This document shows positions 1 to 12,952 of a stretch of 64,000 nucleotides of DNA, piece by piece. This stretch comes from Paraphysomonas bandaiensis. Taxonomy: Eukaryota > Chrysophyceae. Where the stretch lies: NCBI GenBank assembly GCA_965644295.1, contig CBFFRP010000028.1:124001-188000 (forward strand). The letters are read 5' to 3'. A program made the position numbers and the translations under genes. The stretch's first letter is position 1, and each line of letters starts with the position of its first letter. The notes under the pieces were generated by a model. It was not told where the DNA came from, did not search any database, and was given only the letters and a program-made list of their open reading frames with translations.

Positions 1-1110
1 GCGTCTGTGTACTAGATATGCAGGAGTTCATGAACCGCCTCATATTTCGTGCATCAGCGGCGGCACTATTCAACAACGCCCTGGCTGACGATGAAGAGCT
101 CTTTCAGCGATTCATTGACTTCGACGATATGTTCGCATTGGCAGTGGCGGGTTTGCCTGTGAAACTACTGTCAACTGGATACAGAGGTGAGCACGTGAGT
201 TTCTACTCCTTTATCCACTGTTTATTATTGTGATAGGTCGAGAAAAACTTTTATCTGAAATTACCAGGTTCAAGGATGACCTCTCACAGTTTATACAAAG
301 CCGTTACAAGTTGCTGGCGGAAGATTTTGGATATGGATGTCGCGACCTTTCTGCCAATCACCTTTCCATGCTCTGGGCTAGCGTAGGAAATACGATGCCA
401 GGTAAGTACTGGCCCCAAGTCATGTAGCCATATATGCTTCTTCATCGCTGCACGCAGCTACCTTCTGGACAATGCTCTACATTCTTCGGTCCCCAGAAGC
501 GCTAGATGCTGTTAACCGCGAACTTATTCAGGTTCTTGGAGAAAGTAGAGCGCACGACCCTGACCTACTGATATCTGCTGATGAACTGCGACGGATGGAA
601 GTTCTGGATTCCTGTATATCCGAAGCATTGCGACTCTCATCTGGGTCCCTAATAATGAGGAAGGTAACGCAAGCATGTACCTTGACTCTGAGTTCCGGGA
701 ACACATACTCCTTCCGCAAAGGCGACAGTGTTGGGGTTTTCCCACCTCTGGCGCATCATGATGCAGACATATATCCTGATCCAGAGGAGTTCCGTTACGA
801 TCGATTTGTTGGGCACCCCAGTACTCTGACGATTGACGGGAAGGAAGTCGCGAGCTCACTCTGCTTCATTCCTTTTGGTGGCGGTGTATCCTATTGTCCT
901 GGTAGAAAGTTCGCAAGAAATGAAATTAAAGCTTTGGCAGCTCAGCTTCTCCTCCGGTTCAACATCGAGTTTATGCGTCCAACGTCTTCTGAAAACAGTA
1001 GAGACCCCTATGTACCTCCTATTCCTGATGTTGACTACAGTCGGGCGGGACTGGGTGTATTCCAACCGAAAGATTGTCATATTAAAATAAGTCTATCCAA
1101 GAAGCATTGA
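1..1110 (+). CDS. Cytochrome P450, CYP7/CYP8-clan-like (5' partial)
   Basis: Heme-thiolate monooxygenase, cut by the left window edge; the frame is open from base 3. Exons are <1-186, 237-401 and 458-1110, with introns of 50 and 56 nt (GT-AG, phases agree). The joined I-helix reads WASVGNTMPATFW, as in the CYP7/CYP8/CYP39 group, where Asn-Thr replaces the usual AGxDT. Also visible are the ExxR helix (EALR), a PDPEEFRYDRF segment and the heme loop FGGGVSYCPGRKFA with the ligand Cys codon at about 895. The C-terminus contains RAGLGVFQP, again CYP7/8-like. Animal members oxidise sterols or prostanoids; the substrate here is unknown. The N-terminal anchor lies outside the window. Assignment to P450 is nearly certain, the clan is an inference. 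Confidence 0.93.
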
Positions 1111-3013
1111 CTGAATGGGTTATGGTAGCACTCAGGTTGTATCATGTAGGGTAAATCTTGTAGTGAAGCTATATTTTCTTTGACTGAGTGTAGTCTTATT
1201 GACTTCGCACAACGCGCAATGTGGAAGAGATAAAGATCTCTGGGATATGTCAAATGTTTGCTTGTAATAATTTCATTACACGACTAAATTACTTGTATTG
1301 TACTACTTTGGCAGCACCTAAATTCTCATATTCGTTAATAAAGACATAGGTCTTCAACTCCTAATCATTGACAAGGATGATAGATAAGCGCCCCACATGA
1401 AGTACCTTTTGAGTTTAAGAGTATGGTATTTCCAATTATGAACGATTATTGTCTTCAGTCCCTTCAATGAATTGCGTTTGTAATATATAATAGGTTCTAC
1501 TATCTACTATTCATTACGAGTAAGAATGATTGAGAATTAAGCAATAGATCATACGTTGAGGGCTGAGCAGGAGCTATCGAAGGATAACAGCCTACAGGCA
1601 TACTGTCTACGCTACTTTATATTTCTTGATCATTAGCATGTATGTCAAGCACTATTCTCCGTTTCTGATGCTCTTTCATTCAGTCACATAATATTCAACC
1701 ATGTTCTTGGCATAAAGAGTTCATTACTTATACAATATCTTTCATAGCTTTCCAAACACTATAACATCAAATGTAGCAACATTATTTCGTGTGATATAGA
1801 CTAAAAAATAAATCTAGTAGCTAGAGGTGTTCAGGCGCAGCTGTAGAAATGTCTGGAACCACTCTGCAGTAAAGAAATGTAAGGTTTCAGATGAGGTGCA
1901 TTCGTTTGCTGTTGTTATGCATGAAATATTCAGTACTACGAAGCTATGAAATATGGTGTGTGTGTATAGTGTATAGGTATACATCCCTATAGATATGTAC
2001 ATGTACAAGAAGTATGAAGAGTGAAAAAGAAAGATATATTCTTCTTCAACCCTTTTTTGTATATTTTTGTTCAAATATGCCTTTAATATTGAGATAATAA
2101 TTATCTGTATTCTAGCCGTACTTGTATAGCAGTAATATAGAGAATATTTGCTTCAATTTATTCCCGAAAAATAAGATGCGAACCGAAGATTTTTTTTGAT
2201 GGTGCGATCAATACCAGGAATACACTACGATCATATACAGCAGACGCCTTCATATCTTATCTATATGATGAAGTGCGACCGGTCCAAATATGGGCCATAT
2301 CGGGGTATGAATTGTACAGCAGATTTGTGCACATTGAAGGACCATAATATAGCTGATACAGTTATTTTACAAACCAAACGACATCATGCGAACTTTAGGA
2401 GCAAGTGATACACAGAAAGGTCAAGCTGCGGTAATCAGATACGATGGTGACCACAGCCCCAAAACCCGAAAAAAGCTGAATGAGATCGTCCATTCTGGTG
2501 ACAAATCTGGACCATACTCTACAAAACCCAACCGGTTTCGAGATCTATCTAATACTTATGATCGGAAAGCACAACAGGTCATCGATCAGGCAAGGCAAGG
2601 GAAACAAGCTCATTCAAGTGCACGAAACCAGGATAAACAAGGGAAACAAGCTCGAAAGTAATACTGTTCCTATATGCTCAATTGCATAAGATGATTTTAC
2701 TGGTTGTTTAATAAATTACGTGTTGTACAAATCATAACTGACCTTGTTCTTTCTACTTAATAATGAATGCAATCAAATATCTTATAGGTTGCAATGTTTT
2801 CGCAGTTGAGCTCGCCTCAATCATACTGCTATAGCCAACAAGCTAGTTTGTACTCAGCACACTATATGTAATGAGTTTTGTGATGCTGTCCCAAAGAACA
2901 TTGACAGATCATATAGTTGTAAAGATGCGCTGAAGATTACCAATTCACTACTCTGTCAACTCATTAGGATATAACAACGCACAATATGTTATTACACGAG
3001 TTGGCTCTTTGTG
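1111..3013. other. Gene-poor AT-rich intergenic stretch
   Basis: No recognisable gene lies between the P450 and the MITE. Two short overlapping + frames (2196-2408 and 2386-2661) are open but lack homology I recognise and lack clear splice context. The second contains a near-duplicate of AAGGGAAACAAGCT (about 2597 and 2639), which suggests a small repeat and not a conserved protein. The rest is AT-rich sequence with short TA/TG runs around 1930-2060. Confidence 0.5.
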
Positions 3014-3340
3014 GCTCAAATCAGGGATAGGGAAAAATATATTGCAATACTATTGTTAGATAGCGTTCCATCAATAGTATTGATGGAGTTTTTAAACCGG
3101 GCCTACAATACTATTGCAATATATTAGTATGACTAAGCAGTAAGTAAACACATCCGTAGTTTTTAGTACTTGTCGTTATTATAAGGTCTAAGGTCACTTG
3201 ATAATCAAACCCACTACTCTTAACTAATTAAAAGTTTCCTCATACTCATCCTCTGAGCCATCATCGGTGACATCATCATCACCATTGTATTGTACAATGT
3301 ATTGCAATACAATATATTGTTCCCTATCCCTGGCTCAAAT
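3014..3340. mobile_element. hAT-type MITE with 8-bp target-site duplication
   Basis: A 311-bp non-autonomous element (3022-3332) begins CAGGGATAGGGAA and ends with its inverse. The terminal inverted repeats match over about 22 bp with one mismatch. It is flanked by a perfect 8-bp direct repeat GCTCAAAT (3014-3021 and 3333-3340). An 8-bp duplication plus CAGGG termini is the hallmark of hAT transposons. Inside are subterminal palindromic CAATACTATTG/CAATAGTATTG motifs. On the minus strand, about 3290-3226, an acidic reading frame (GDDDVTDDGSEDEYEE, then a stop) may be a remnant of the parent gene's 3' end. No transposase is encoded. Confidence 0.85.
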
Positions 3341-4351
3341 AATAGTATGCCGTATGCCCACCAAGTCAGCAAGATGTCCGCAATTTACTCTGACAATCAA
3401 TGAAGGTGATTAGTGGCTACTCAATAGCACATATTATGAGATATAATGCTGACTGCTAAGATAACTAGGCCGACAAACTGTAGGATGCAATGCACTTTTC
3501 ACGAATACGATCCTTCCTGCATCGTATTTGTTGTGTAAACCACTTTCAATTCGCCTGATAAATACCAATGAACGACATCTATTTGTCTCTTCTATTGACT
3601 TCCTCTTCTCTTCTCAATAGCCACAGTATAGCATATCATACACTCACAGTTGACATTAACACAGAAGTATCTCGGACTGATGGATGTGCATAAAAGAGAT
3701 AAAACATATCGTTTTTGGTCCTCGTTGCTTGCAGTGATTATTGATTTCAGTCCTAATGCTGAGAAAGGTGACGGCTGCCCTCGTGAGAATTAATAACACT
3801 GACAGCTGCTGCTATACGCACATACACCCCACGTGATTATGGAGTAGGGCGAAGCATATGAAGTTTTCTACAGAACTGCATGAGAGTTGATGCCTATCTC
3901 AACTCTTTACCCTCTCTGAAACTTCGACTCCTCTGTCTGCTCTTGCGTTACAAAGATCTTCAGACGATATCCATGACCACTTCTTCGTTTAAAGGAGGGA
4001 TTCCTAGTTTGTTGGCCTGCGAATGTTGAAATATGGTACTTCTGCTCATAGAGAATCCTGTTTCGTGCAAAAGCGGTGAAAATTCCCACTTTTTCAAAGC
4101 TTTGAATCATAAAAAGACGGAAAAAGTTGTGAGGGTTGACAAAGTGGAATATTTTGAATCGAAGTGAAGGAAGGAGTGCGTGGAAGCAGTCGAAACAAGT
4201 GCAGAGTGTACAGCTCGTCTATAGATGTATAATGCACACACTGCGGACTGTATGCTTGACCATCTCTGTTGCATGCAGGTAGTAGCAGTGCACGAAGTCC
4301 GGTAATGTTGAGTCACGATAGAGTCGAGAAAATCATGCAGTTATTGTCTCA
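3341..4351. other. Intergenic region upstream of POLQ
   Basis: No supported gene. Minus-strand frames at 3907-4316 look like chance openings. An in-frame TAG at 4319-4321 closes the POLQ frame upstream. A short upstream ORF starting at ATG 4335 overlaps the POLQ start out of frame and ends within the first codons, so it might dampen initiation. Confidence 0.5.
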
Positions 4352-7300
4352 ATGGAATTAAGCTTTGACGAAGTGTGTGCTCAGCTCGGCATACCTGACG
4401 TTATCCGTCGATCATACGAAAATAGAGGTCTTCGTAAGCTCCACAGCTGGCAATACGAGTGCTTATGCCATACTGGTGCATTGCTTGGCAAGAACTTGGT
4501 GTATTGCGCTCCTACTGGGGGTGGTAAAACTCTGGTGGCAGAGCTTGTGATATTAAAGACAGTGATCGTAACTCGAAAGAAATCTATACTTATATTACCA
4601 TATGTGTCATTAGTTCTTGAGAAGGAAAAGGAATTTCGGAGACTGGTCAATATTTACAACAGATCGAAATCGAAGAGTGACCGGATTAGAGTCAGAGGAT
4701 TCCATGGAGACAAGAAATCATCGAAATTTGTATCAGAAGATATACTGATATGCACAATAGAGAAGGCGAATGTTGTGGTGAACTCACTTATTGCTCGAGG
4801 GCTTGCAGGGCAAATAAGATGCGTTGTTGTTGACGAGATGCACGTTCTCGGCGATTCACAGAGGGGCTACCACTTAGAAATTCTCATCAGGTACTCTTTA
4901 ATTGATTTATAATTTACTGAATGATCAACTCAACTTTTAACATTGCAGTAAGTTGAAGTATTTGCAAAACAAAGGACGGAAGTATGTTGGGTCAGAGGCG
5001 TTTGCCTTTCAAATGGTTGCGCTGTCTGCGACCATGCCTAATATCGCAGACTTGGCGAAATGGTTCGGAGCAGCCCTATATGTCACCACTTTCCGTCCTG
5101 TTCCACTGAAAGAAATGATCAAGGCGGGGAATGAAATTGTGGATACTGCAGGTACTCATATACGCTATATTCATATTCCAGGGGAGAGCACATCCATGGA
5201 TCCTGAGACCCAGTACATGATATCTTTGTGCAAGGAAGGTCTAAGTCAAGGTCAGCAGGTGGTGATCTTTTGTTCGTCAAGAAATCAATGTGAAAGCACG
5301 GTGCGGGTGCTACTGCAGATTTATCAAAAAGAGCAAGTGGCTACTCGACACGAGGGATGTGTTCTAACTCTAGACGAATTGGAAATCGCACGTGGCTCTG
5401 CTGTTGAAAAGATATCTTCTCATAATCAGGCTTGCGGTTTCTCGGTCTCACCCTCTCAGGAGACACTTTTGGCTGCACTGCGTCACGGCGTGGCTTTTCA
5501 TCACGCGGGTATAGTACTTTTCAAGTCTAATCTGTATTTGGCTGATCAATATACTGTTAGGTTTGTCAGAACAAGAGCGCGAGGTAGTTGAAGGGTCATT
5601 CCGCCGCGGAGTAGTGAGTGTTCTAGTGGCCACCTCCACACTTGCAGCTGGAGTAAATCTCCCGGCAGGACGAGTTCTGATCCGGTCAATGCGAATAGGC
5701 CGCGATACTCTCGGGCCGACACAGTATCGGCAAATGTGTGGCCGAGCTGGGCGACCTGGACTCACCAGCTACGGTGAGTCCTTCCTATTAGTGAAGCGAA
5801 ACGAAAAGCATCTTGCCATGCAGCTGACAACTGCTCCACTGCCACTGATTCGCAGCCAAATCCATCCGACTCAGGATGGGGGAAAAGCGCTGCTGAAAGT
5901 CTTACTGGATCTTTTTGCTTTAGGACTGTGCAACACAGTAGCGGATGTTTTGGAATACGTCGAGCACACGATGGCATACGCGGAGTGTTCAATGTACCAA
6001 AAGGAAAAAGCGGCATCTGACCATGATGCACACAATGTGACAGACTTGATGACTAACACTGTCACTCTTGTGAAGTTTCTAAGTTCAGCGAATGCAATTC
6101 ATCTATTTCCTGTGTTGTCGTCGTCAACTCCAAGTGTGATGAGTCCGAGCAGTTGTTATGCCTCCGATGGGCTAGTCCACGACTACAGTATGGTTGGGAT
6201 AAAGATTTCCCGGTTCGGTCGTGCTGTGGTGGAGAGTACACTGAATCCTGATGAGGCTATCGTACTATACGAGGATCTCATGCGGGCACGGGAAGGAGGG
6301 ATAAATCTTGAGACTAATCTCTACCTGCTCTATCTGGTTACTCCACTTGCACACAATCTTTCACCGGACTTCAAAAAGCTGTGGGGAATATATGAGAAGT
6401 GCATTCGCAAGCCAGGCGACCCCATGGCTGCTACTTTTAAGAGTGTGGGAATAGATGAAGGAAAATTGTTCCGTTGGACTCACCAACCCCCACGTTACGA
6501 TGACTTGTCAAATTGTGGAGACAGATTGCGTTTGTTCAAAATTCGTGTTGCTCTTCAGAACTCAGGTAGTGACCCCCAACGACAGCAAGCCCGACTAAGC
6601 AGTGATGAATGCACCGCTTTATGCCGATGCAAGAGGCTGTGGGCGGCCTCTGCACTTAACATGCTTCTAGATTGCCAGTCAGTTGCCCAAGTTGCGTCTA
6701 CGTATATGGTATCGCCACAAGATATAACGAATCTTCGAATGAATGCTGAATTCCTGAGTTCTCGACTTGCTAAGTTTAGTAGGGAGATAGGGTGGATGAG
6801 CGTGGAGAGACTAATGAAGCATATTAACACTTGTATTGCTTGCGACAATATCCACAGTGCGGAGTGTAGGGAGCTCATGTCCATACCAGGAATGAATTTG
6901 AAGCTGGCGAAGACTCTCCTGGACAGTGGGTTTCAGTCCGTTGAGAGAGTTGCAACGGCACCTACCAATGATATCGTGCAGGCATTGCTGTTGGCTCGAC
7001 AGTTTGAAGTTATGGTATTTTTTAAAATATATATTATGTTTCTGTGATCACGGTATGCGCTGTGTATAGGACCTACATCAGTTTGAGCAGGCAACGGCAG
7101 CTGCCGACAATGAATGTGAAGACACGAACGAGAACTCGGGTAACGACGCAGTTTCTTCTGGAGATGATGCGGTATATCGACAGTTGAAGAGAATGGTCGG
7201 ATCTCTTGTTTTGGCAGCGAGGCAGCGTTGGGAGGAACTAGTAGCTGAGAGTGAAGCACAAGCAATTGAGCTCATGGCGTCCGACATTTCGACTAACGGC

Positions 7301-10300
7301 GTGTTGAAGAGCGATGAGGAGCGTGGCGTTGGTTTAGAACAAGATTGTATGACAGAAAGTGATGACGACTCTCTTTCGTCCGACGATGACGAAGGGATGG
7401 CGGGTTACATGCATCAGCAACCGGCATGGTTAACCGACGCCAAGAGTGCAGTATGTGGGACATCGACACAAGATGCAACTTTGTTGCAGTCTGAGTCCAG
7501 CGGCGGCATGGAGTTATATGATGACGACAAGAGCTGCGTTGCAGCAGTCATACAGCTTTCCCAGGCCAATGGCGTTGACAGCATGTATGCCCCATCTCCA
7601 TCGACTCACACCACTGGTAGTGATGATAAGGAAGACCAAATTGAAGAGAACAGTATTCCAGACGAAGCGTTCGTGATGCTTTTCGAGCAAATGGAAAAGC
7701 AAAGTGTATTCCAACACCCGAAGGCCCATTCTTCCTCCGCTGACATGGCTATATCAATGAATGGAGAAGGTGGCTTCTCTGAATATGTTTCCAGTAGCGC
7801 TCTTCGATCAATACCGTCTACTCCTTCTGTGTGTTTAAGGAGTTCGGATTCTATGCAATCATTGCGAAAGTCGGTGCAGCCCTCTGAAATAGCACCGCAT
7901 ATTACTCTTAAATCACAAGTTACACCCCAGTTGTCGCCATATTTGCTTCCGTACACTCCTTCCAAACGAAGCACTCCCGGTCAATACCTTTATCTGCCAC
8001 AGATAGAAGGGTCTGGGCAACGAAGAAGCCGCGCAGCGGATATTGTTGCCTCTCAACCTGATCAATTGCGCAGGGCTTTCGGGTGGAAGCATATTGGTGA
8101 AGGTTCGAACTGTGAATCGTTTCTGTCGAGTCTAAAGAGTTGCAAATGTGTTGCGTTTGAGGTTGTGTATTCAACGATACCATTTTCTTCTACGACCGGT
8201 GATGGAGTGCCATCGTACGTCGTCACCAAGGCCTGGGCCCCGCTAACTGCCTGGGCTCCGACCTCTTCCCTAATGGATACAACAAGAAAGACTAAATCGA
8301 CAGAGCCCATTATTCTAACCGGAATATCGTTTTGTTTTGGAGACGCTTACGGGTACTATGTTCCACTACCTACTATTCCCCCGATTTTGATCGCAACCGT
8401 AGAAAAACAGTCACCAATGTTATCACAGCGCTTTGCGAGGTGTAACCCGAGGGGGCTGTCCGACAGGTTGCCAGACAAAGCTAAACTCTTAATATGCCGC
8501 TATGTCGGGTTTGACAAGATATTCAACAAGTGTCCCCGTCTTAAATTGGCTGTAACTGGGAAGCATACTCCTCGCCAGGTTGAGAATAATCCACTGATGT
8601 GCGCCTCTAGGGAGTGGGCAGAGGTGTCTCGTCGGGCTTTGCGGCATGAGTGGCAACGAGGATGCTGTGTGGAGTGGAGATTGTGCAATGAGATCATGAA
8701 TAGCGACCACATATGTAAGATATCGGTGGATATGAAATCCAAGATGATGACCCTAAGGGAGCGGGACATCCTGATGAACGGTCATCTGGAAGATCCACAA
8801 GTAGCCCTATCTCTTCTTGAGTCCAACTCTTCAGTAAAACTAGATATGCCAGTGGTGAGAAGTGCCCCCAATGGTTTACCTGAGAAATTCGTTTCGATTA
8901 TCAGGTCGTGTTATGCAGCTGTCGCCTCATTTCGCGTCATGGGAGACTTGGAGCAGATCTTGACCGAAAAAGGCTTGTGGTCAACTTTTGCTAATATCGA
9001 AATGCCTCTCTGCTATACAGTTTGCGATGCCGAGCTTAATGGAATGCCAATCGATACATCTTTTTTTACTAACCTGAGACAAGACCTAAACGACAGAATT
9101 AAAGTAATTGAGTATTACTTCAAAACATGGAAAGGACCCTCATTCAATTTAGCATCACCACAAGACGTGTCGCTCCTGAAATCAGATATTAGAAATATAA
9201 TATCGTCGAATGCAAGACACGTTGGTAAAGCTCTAGCTGCTAACTTAACTACTCAGAGCTGTTCTTTTCCCCCAGACTGGAATTGTAACACATCGGTTGG
9301 AATAGACAGGACACAGTGGTCAGCGGGAAAAGAGAATGAGCCAGCTCCACAAAGCTATCTGGAAGAAAAACAGCAGAAAACTAGGGAGTTGGAGGCAAAG
9401 GTGCATAGGCATCCCGTTATGCTCTTGGTGAGAGAGTGGCGATCGCACACTCGTTTCCTTCCCACTCTCAGTGCTATACTTGGTGCTCGATTCAGGCTTT
9501 ACGGACAGGGAAATGACCGGGTTCGTGGGAACTACAGGGCTATTGGCACTGATACGGGGCGACTTATTATAGCAACTCCACCTTTGCAACAGGTTCCGCA
9601 TGACTGTACATATGTGGCGCCTGTACGACCGACTCTGCACGATGAAATGTTACAAGCAGCGTCTGTGTCGCCTTCTTCACTTCACAACATGATACAGCAA
9701 GTTAACAGCAATGCCTCTTCAGGAAACCTGGAGTGGGTACGACTTGCTTCGATGCGATCGATTCCTCCTCCACACACGAACTGTAGTTCTCTTGAGGAAT
9801 TGAATCTCAGTGTAAATGGCATGTATTGTGGAACTGGGGTATCTTTATCAAAGGTCCCAGTGGGCACTAATGGAAAACTCGTCTCTATTCTTGAAAGCAG
9901 GATCGACGAGCCCATACAGTGCAACGATGGTAGTAACATTGTACTGGTAGATATGTGGCGCGAATTCGGACATGTTTACTCGGACAAGAGAGCAAGAAGT
10001 GTCCGGGTCGTGGCCGTCAGCATTTCAGGGCGGATACGCTACTACCCCTCCGATAAGGTGTGTCGTCTTCTGGCCCCACTGATACCGAGTGAAATAGAGG
10101 TTTCGAATATATCTAGTGGGGGTGTGGAGGAGGGCGAGAGCAATGTAGTATGCGTAGGAACCTCGGATGCTTTTACATCTGTTAACCCACGAATGGGATT
10201 TCAAACATCGGGAAAATATATTCTCTTGGCATCTGATTATTCGCAAATTGAGCTCCGTATTCTTGCTCACTTTGCTGGTGATCGCAAGCTCTGTGGCGCT

Positions 10301-11224
10301 TTTGCACAGAACGAAGATATATTTAAGTCAATTGCATCGCAGTGGAAACGAAAACCTCTGGATAGAATATCAAAAGATGAGAGGAATCGAGTGAAACAAC
10401 TCTGTTATGCTCTGCTGTACGGCGCTGGTCCAGCGAAAGTAGCAGATGATGCGCAATGTACTGTAAAAGAAGCCGAAACCCTGATACAGGATTTCCTAGG
10501 ATGCTATCCTGGTATTAAATCTTTTATGGAGGAAGTGAAGAGGGCGTGTCGTAGTAAAGGGTATGTGGAAACTATGTTAGGCAGAGTCCGACACCTCCCA
10601 GCAATCAGGAGTGAGAGCAGAAAAGAAAGATCTCGAGCCGAGCGACAGGCGATTAACACCGTATGTCAGGGATCGGCTGCGGACCTTGTCAAGGTATACA
10701 GTAAACTAAATGCCTGTCATGTGTTTCATGTTTTCTACCAGCTGGCCATGATAAATATTCATCACCGCCTACAGAACGAATTTCAAAAGCGTAACTATCA
10801 CTCGAGGCGAAGCTATCCTGGTGGTGGTCTATATGCAGTTTTAGATTCTGTTAGACTAGTTCTTCAGGTGAATCTCGCATGGTATGCTGTATGTATATGA
10901 CTAAAGAGAGAACAGGTTCATGATGAGTTGGTGTACGAGGTGCCGGAGGAGTACTTGTATGATGTTGCGGAAATAGTTAGGGATTGTATGGAGGGTGCAG
11001 TGGATTTAAACGTCCCTCTTCGAGTAAAGCTTAGTGCTGGATCTACATGGGGGGATCTGAAGCCGCTCGAAATCAGTAGGCCAGAGGGTATCGTGGAATG
11101 CCCATCACCGTGTAATGTTGAATCGTCTGTTCGTCAAAGTGAAGTCATTCGTCCATGCACGGATGTGAATAGTGTTAATACCATCTCGAAACCAGTCGCA
11201 AGATGTATATTTAGAGATACATAA
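4352..11224 (+). CDS. POLQ: DNA polymerase theta (helicase-polymerase)
   Basis: Fused SF2 helicase and family-A polymerase that carries out microhomology-mediated end joining of DNA breaks in the nucleus. Exons are 4352-4890, 4949-5508, 5561-7014, 7070-10693, 10742-10867 and 10916-11224 (6612 nt, 2203 aa; human about 2590). Helicase: Walker A APTGGGKT (53-60), DEMH (161-164), LSATMPN, ATSTLAAGVNLPA and QMCGRAGRPG. A Ser/Asp-rich linker follows, encoded from about 7070. Polymerase: motif A DYSQIELRILAHFAGD (catalytic Asp at about 1907), motif B-like RNRVKQLCYALLYGAG and motif C VHDEL (about 2102-2106). The start is the first ATG after an in-frame stop and sits directly before the helicase fold. 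The 48-nt intron at 10694-10741 is 3n long with no stop; skipping its removal would insert 16 residues between DLVK and LAMI. Confidence 0.96.
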
Positions 11225-11901
11225 TATCTAATGCCCACCCCTGCATACGATTATCTTGTGAATATGATGTCGATTTTCTTGTCAGTGTAAGTTTCTTTTC
11301 TTCTACTTATTTATGAATACGATCATGATCTTGCTAAACTGCCATAATTAAAAATTAAAAATCTTATAATGTTACCCACTGTGGTAGGGTATATTGTAGA
11401 AAAGAGGCCAGTATACCCACAACATAAGCTAACGTCATTGAATGACAAATATGCTCCAGTGGCCACCAGTAGGCGTGATGACAACTCCTAAGGACTCATT
11501 AAGTGTCGATATTAGGCAGTCTAATATGGACTACCTCTCATTGGGGGGATTTATACTCCACTACGTGGGCCACAATGGTGTTTGGTATTGCCACTATGCT
11601 CACTTATTCAGGTTCATTGCGGCAGCTCTAGGCGCTTCTCTGGGATGTCACAAATCCTGTGAAGAAAGAGAGCATATGTCAAGACGAAGTGTAGAGAAGT
11701 CTTATAGTTGCAGAGTATTATAGAGACATAACATGAAGTGAAATGCTGCCCTGCCGGCAAGTTGTTGCTGCCGAATTCATCTCATAAGTAAACATTATTC
11801 AAACGTGGGAATTTACGATATTTTAGGGAAATTAGAAGAATTTACAGTATCTAAGTAAAAAAGCTTAAAACGTTATTCTGCTTACATAATGTTTACTTCA
11901 T
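11225..11901. other. Intergenic, nothing recognised
   Basis: Sequence following the POLQ stop. A + frame at 11442-11723 is open but matches nothing I know. It has no splice support and is not called. Confidence 0.4.
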
Positions 11902-12421
11902 TTAAACGAGAGTTAGACTGTTTAGAAAGTGTCCATGTGCAAGGTATGCTGTAACGGCAGTACCATGGATAATAACATTGGCATCCGATGGTATGTTTTC
12001 ACCATATCCCAATGCCGCGAACGTTTCAGACTGAAGGTGAGTGCAAGGAGAGGCAGTGTCGTAAAGGAAATGAACGTTGATGCTTACACAAGGCTTGGAA
12101 ACAATCAAAGGTATAAATATATGGAGCCCTGTGCCACACAGTATCCCTTCAATCGGAAATGCAGGCTCATCTTCAGTTGCTTCCATTGCCACACAGTCCC
12201 TAGCCCGTCTCTAATTATACACTTATCCTGTGGTGTTATATCACCGATGCGCACATCGTAAGCTGCAGGATGGACGGTAACGGTACCTCTCGGAAATCTA
12301 AGCTGTAGCGTTGTTGCTCCATCAAATTGACAATATAGCTCTGCAGGATAGCTAAATCTTTTCCATCTTCCATTTTTGATGCTACGTAACGAAGAGTTTT
12401 AACTTTATAGTGTGGTGGCAT
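11902..12421 (-). pseudogene. Decayed retropepsin-like aspartic protease fragment
   Basis: Two minus-strand frames that do not join cleanly. The upstream one (12421-12236) starts MPPHYKVKTLRYVASKMEDG and ends at a stop. The sequence then stays protein-like in a shifted frame (GTVTVHPAAYDVRIGDITP) and returns to a third frame at 12192-11902. There FLYDTASPCTHLQSETFAALG resembles the DTG-S active-site turn of retropepsins, with Gly changed to Ala, followed by NVIIHGTAVTAYLAHGHF. This reads as a relic of a retroelement-type or domesticated protease carrying at least two frame breaks. No splice sites repair it. The family call rests on the short DT-S motif, so it is tentative. Confidence 0.4.
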
Positions 12422-12952
12422 TTGATTTATTCAGTCTGTATCAGACTCTCCAACTATCCCCTCAAGAACTCCACTGGCATCAGTGATTTCCATATTGATC
12501 TGTTACTAATGATACACTAATTACCACCTACCTAGTATAACTATTCAGCGAAAGATAAGATGACCCCAACGTCATATGTATCCTTTCAATGAGCCAATCT
12601 TGAAATTTCCTTTAAGTACTAAGGTGGTGACAAGGTAATTTAACTAATATGATATATGACTAGATTGAATAATATTTCCAGAAAATGATACGTTAGTGGG
12701 TAGGTTCTCGATAGTAATACTGTTGTTTGTCTCCAAACTCAGTCCGTCTTTGTACTTCGAAGTATAATATTTAGTTTCGCGCAGCAACTTTCATATGCAT
12801 AATAAAAACAGTCCATTGGTTAATTCGTTAGCCACAATCTATGAATACTTTGGCTTATTTAATCATATCTATACCGCACTATAACATATAGGACAGTACA
12901 TATGTCAGTTCGGAAATTGAAGTAAGCATCATACGTCCGCTGAGATCTACTA

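Noticed and set aside
2196-2689. Possible small protein-coding gene
   Set aside because: Two overlapping frames without recognisable similarity, splice sites or codon signal; left as intergenic.
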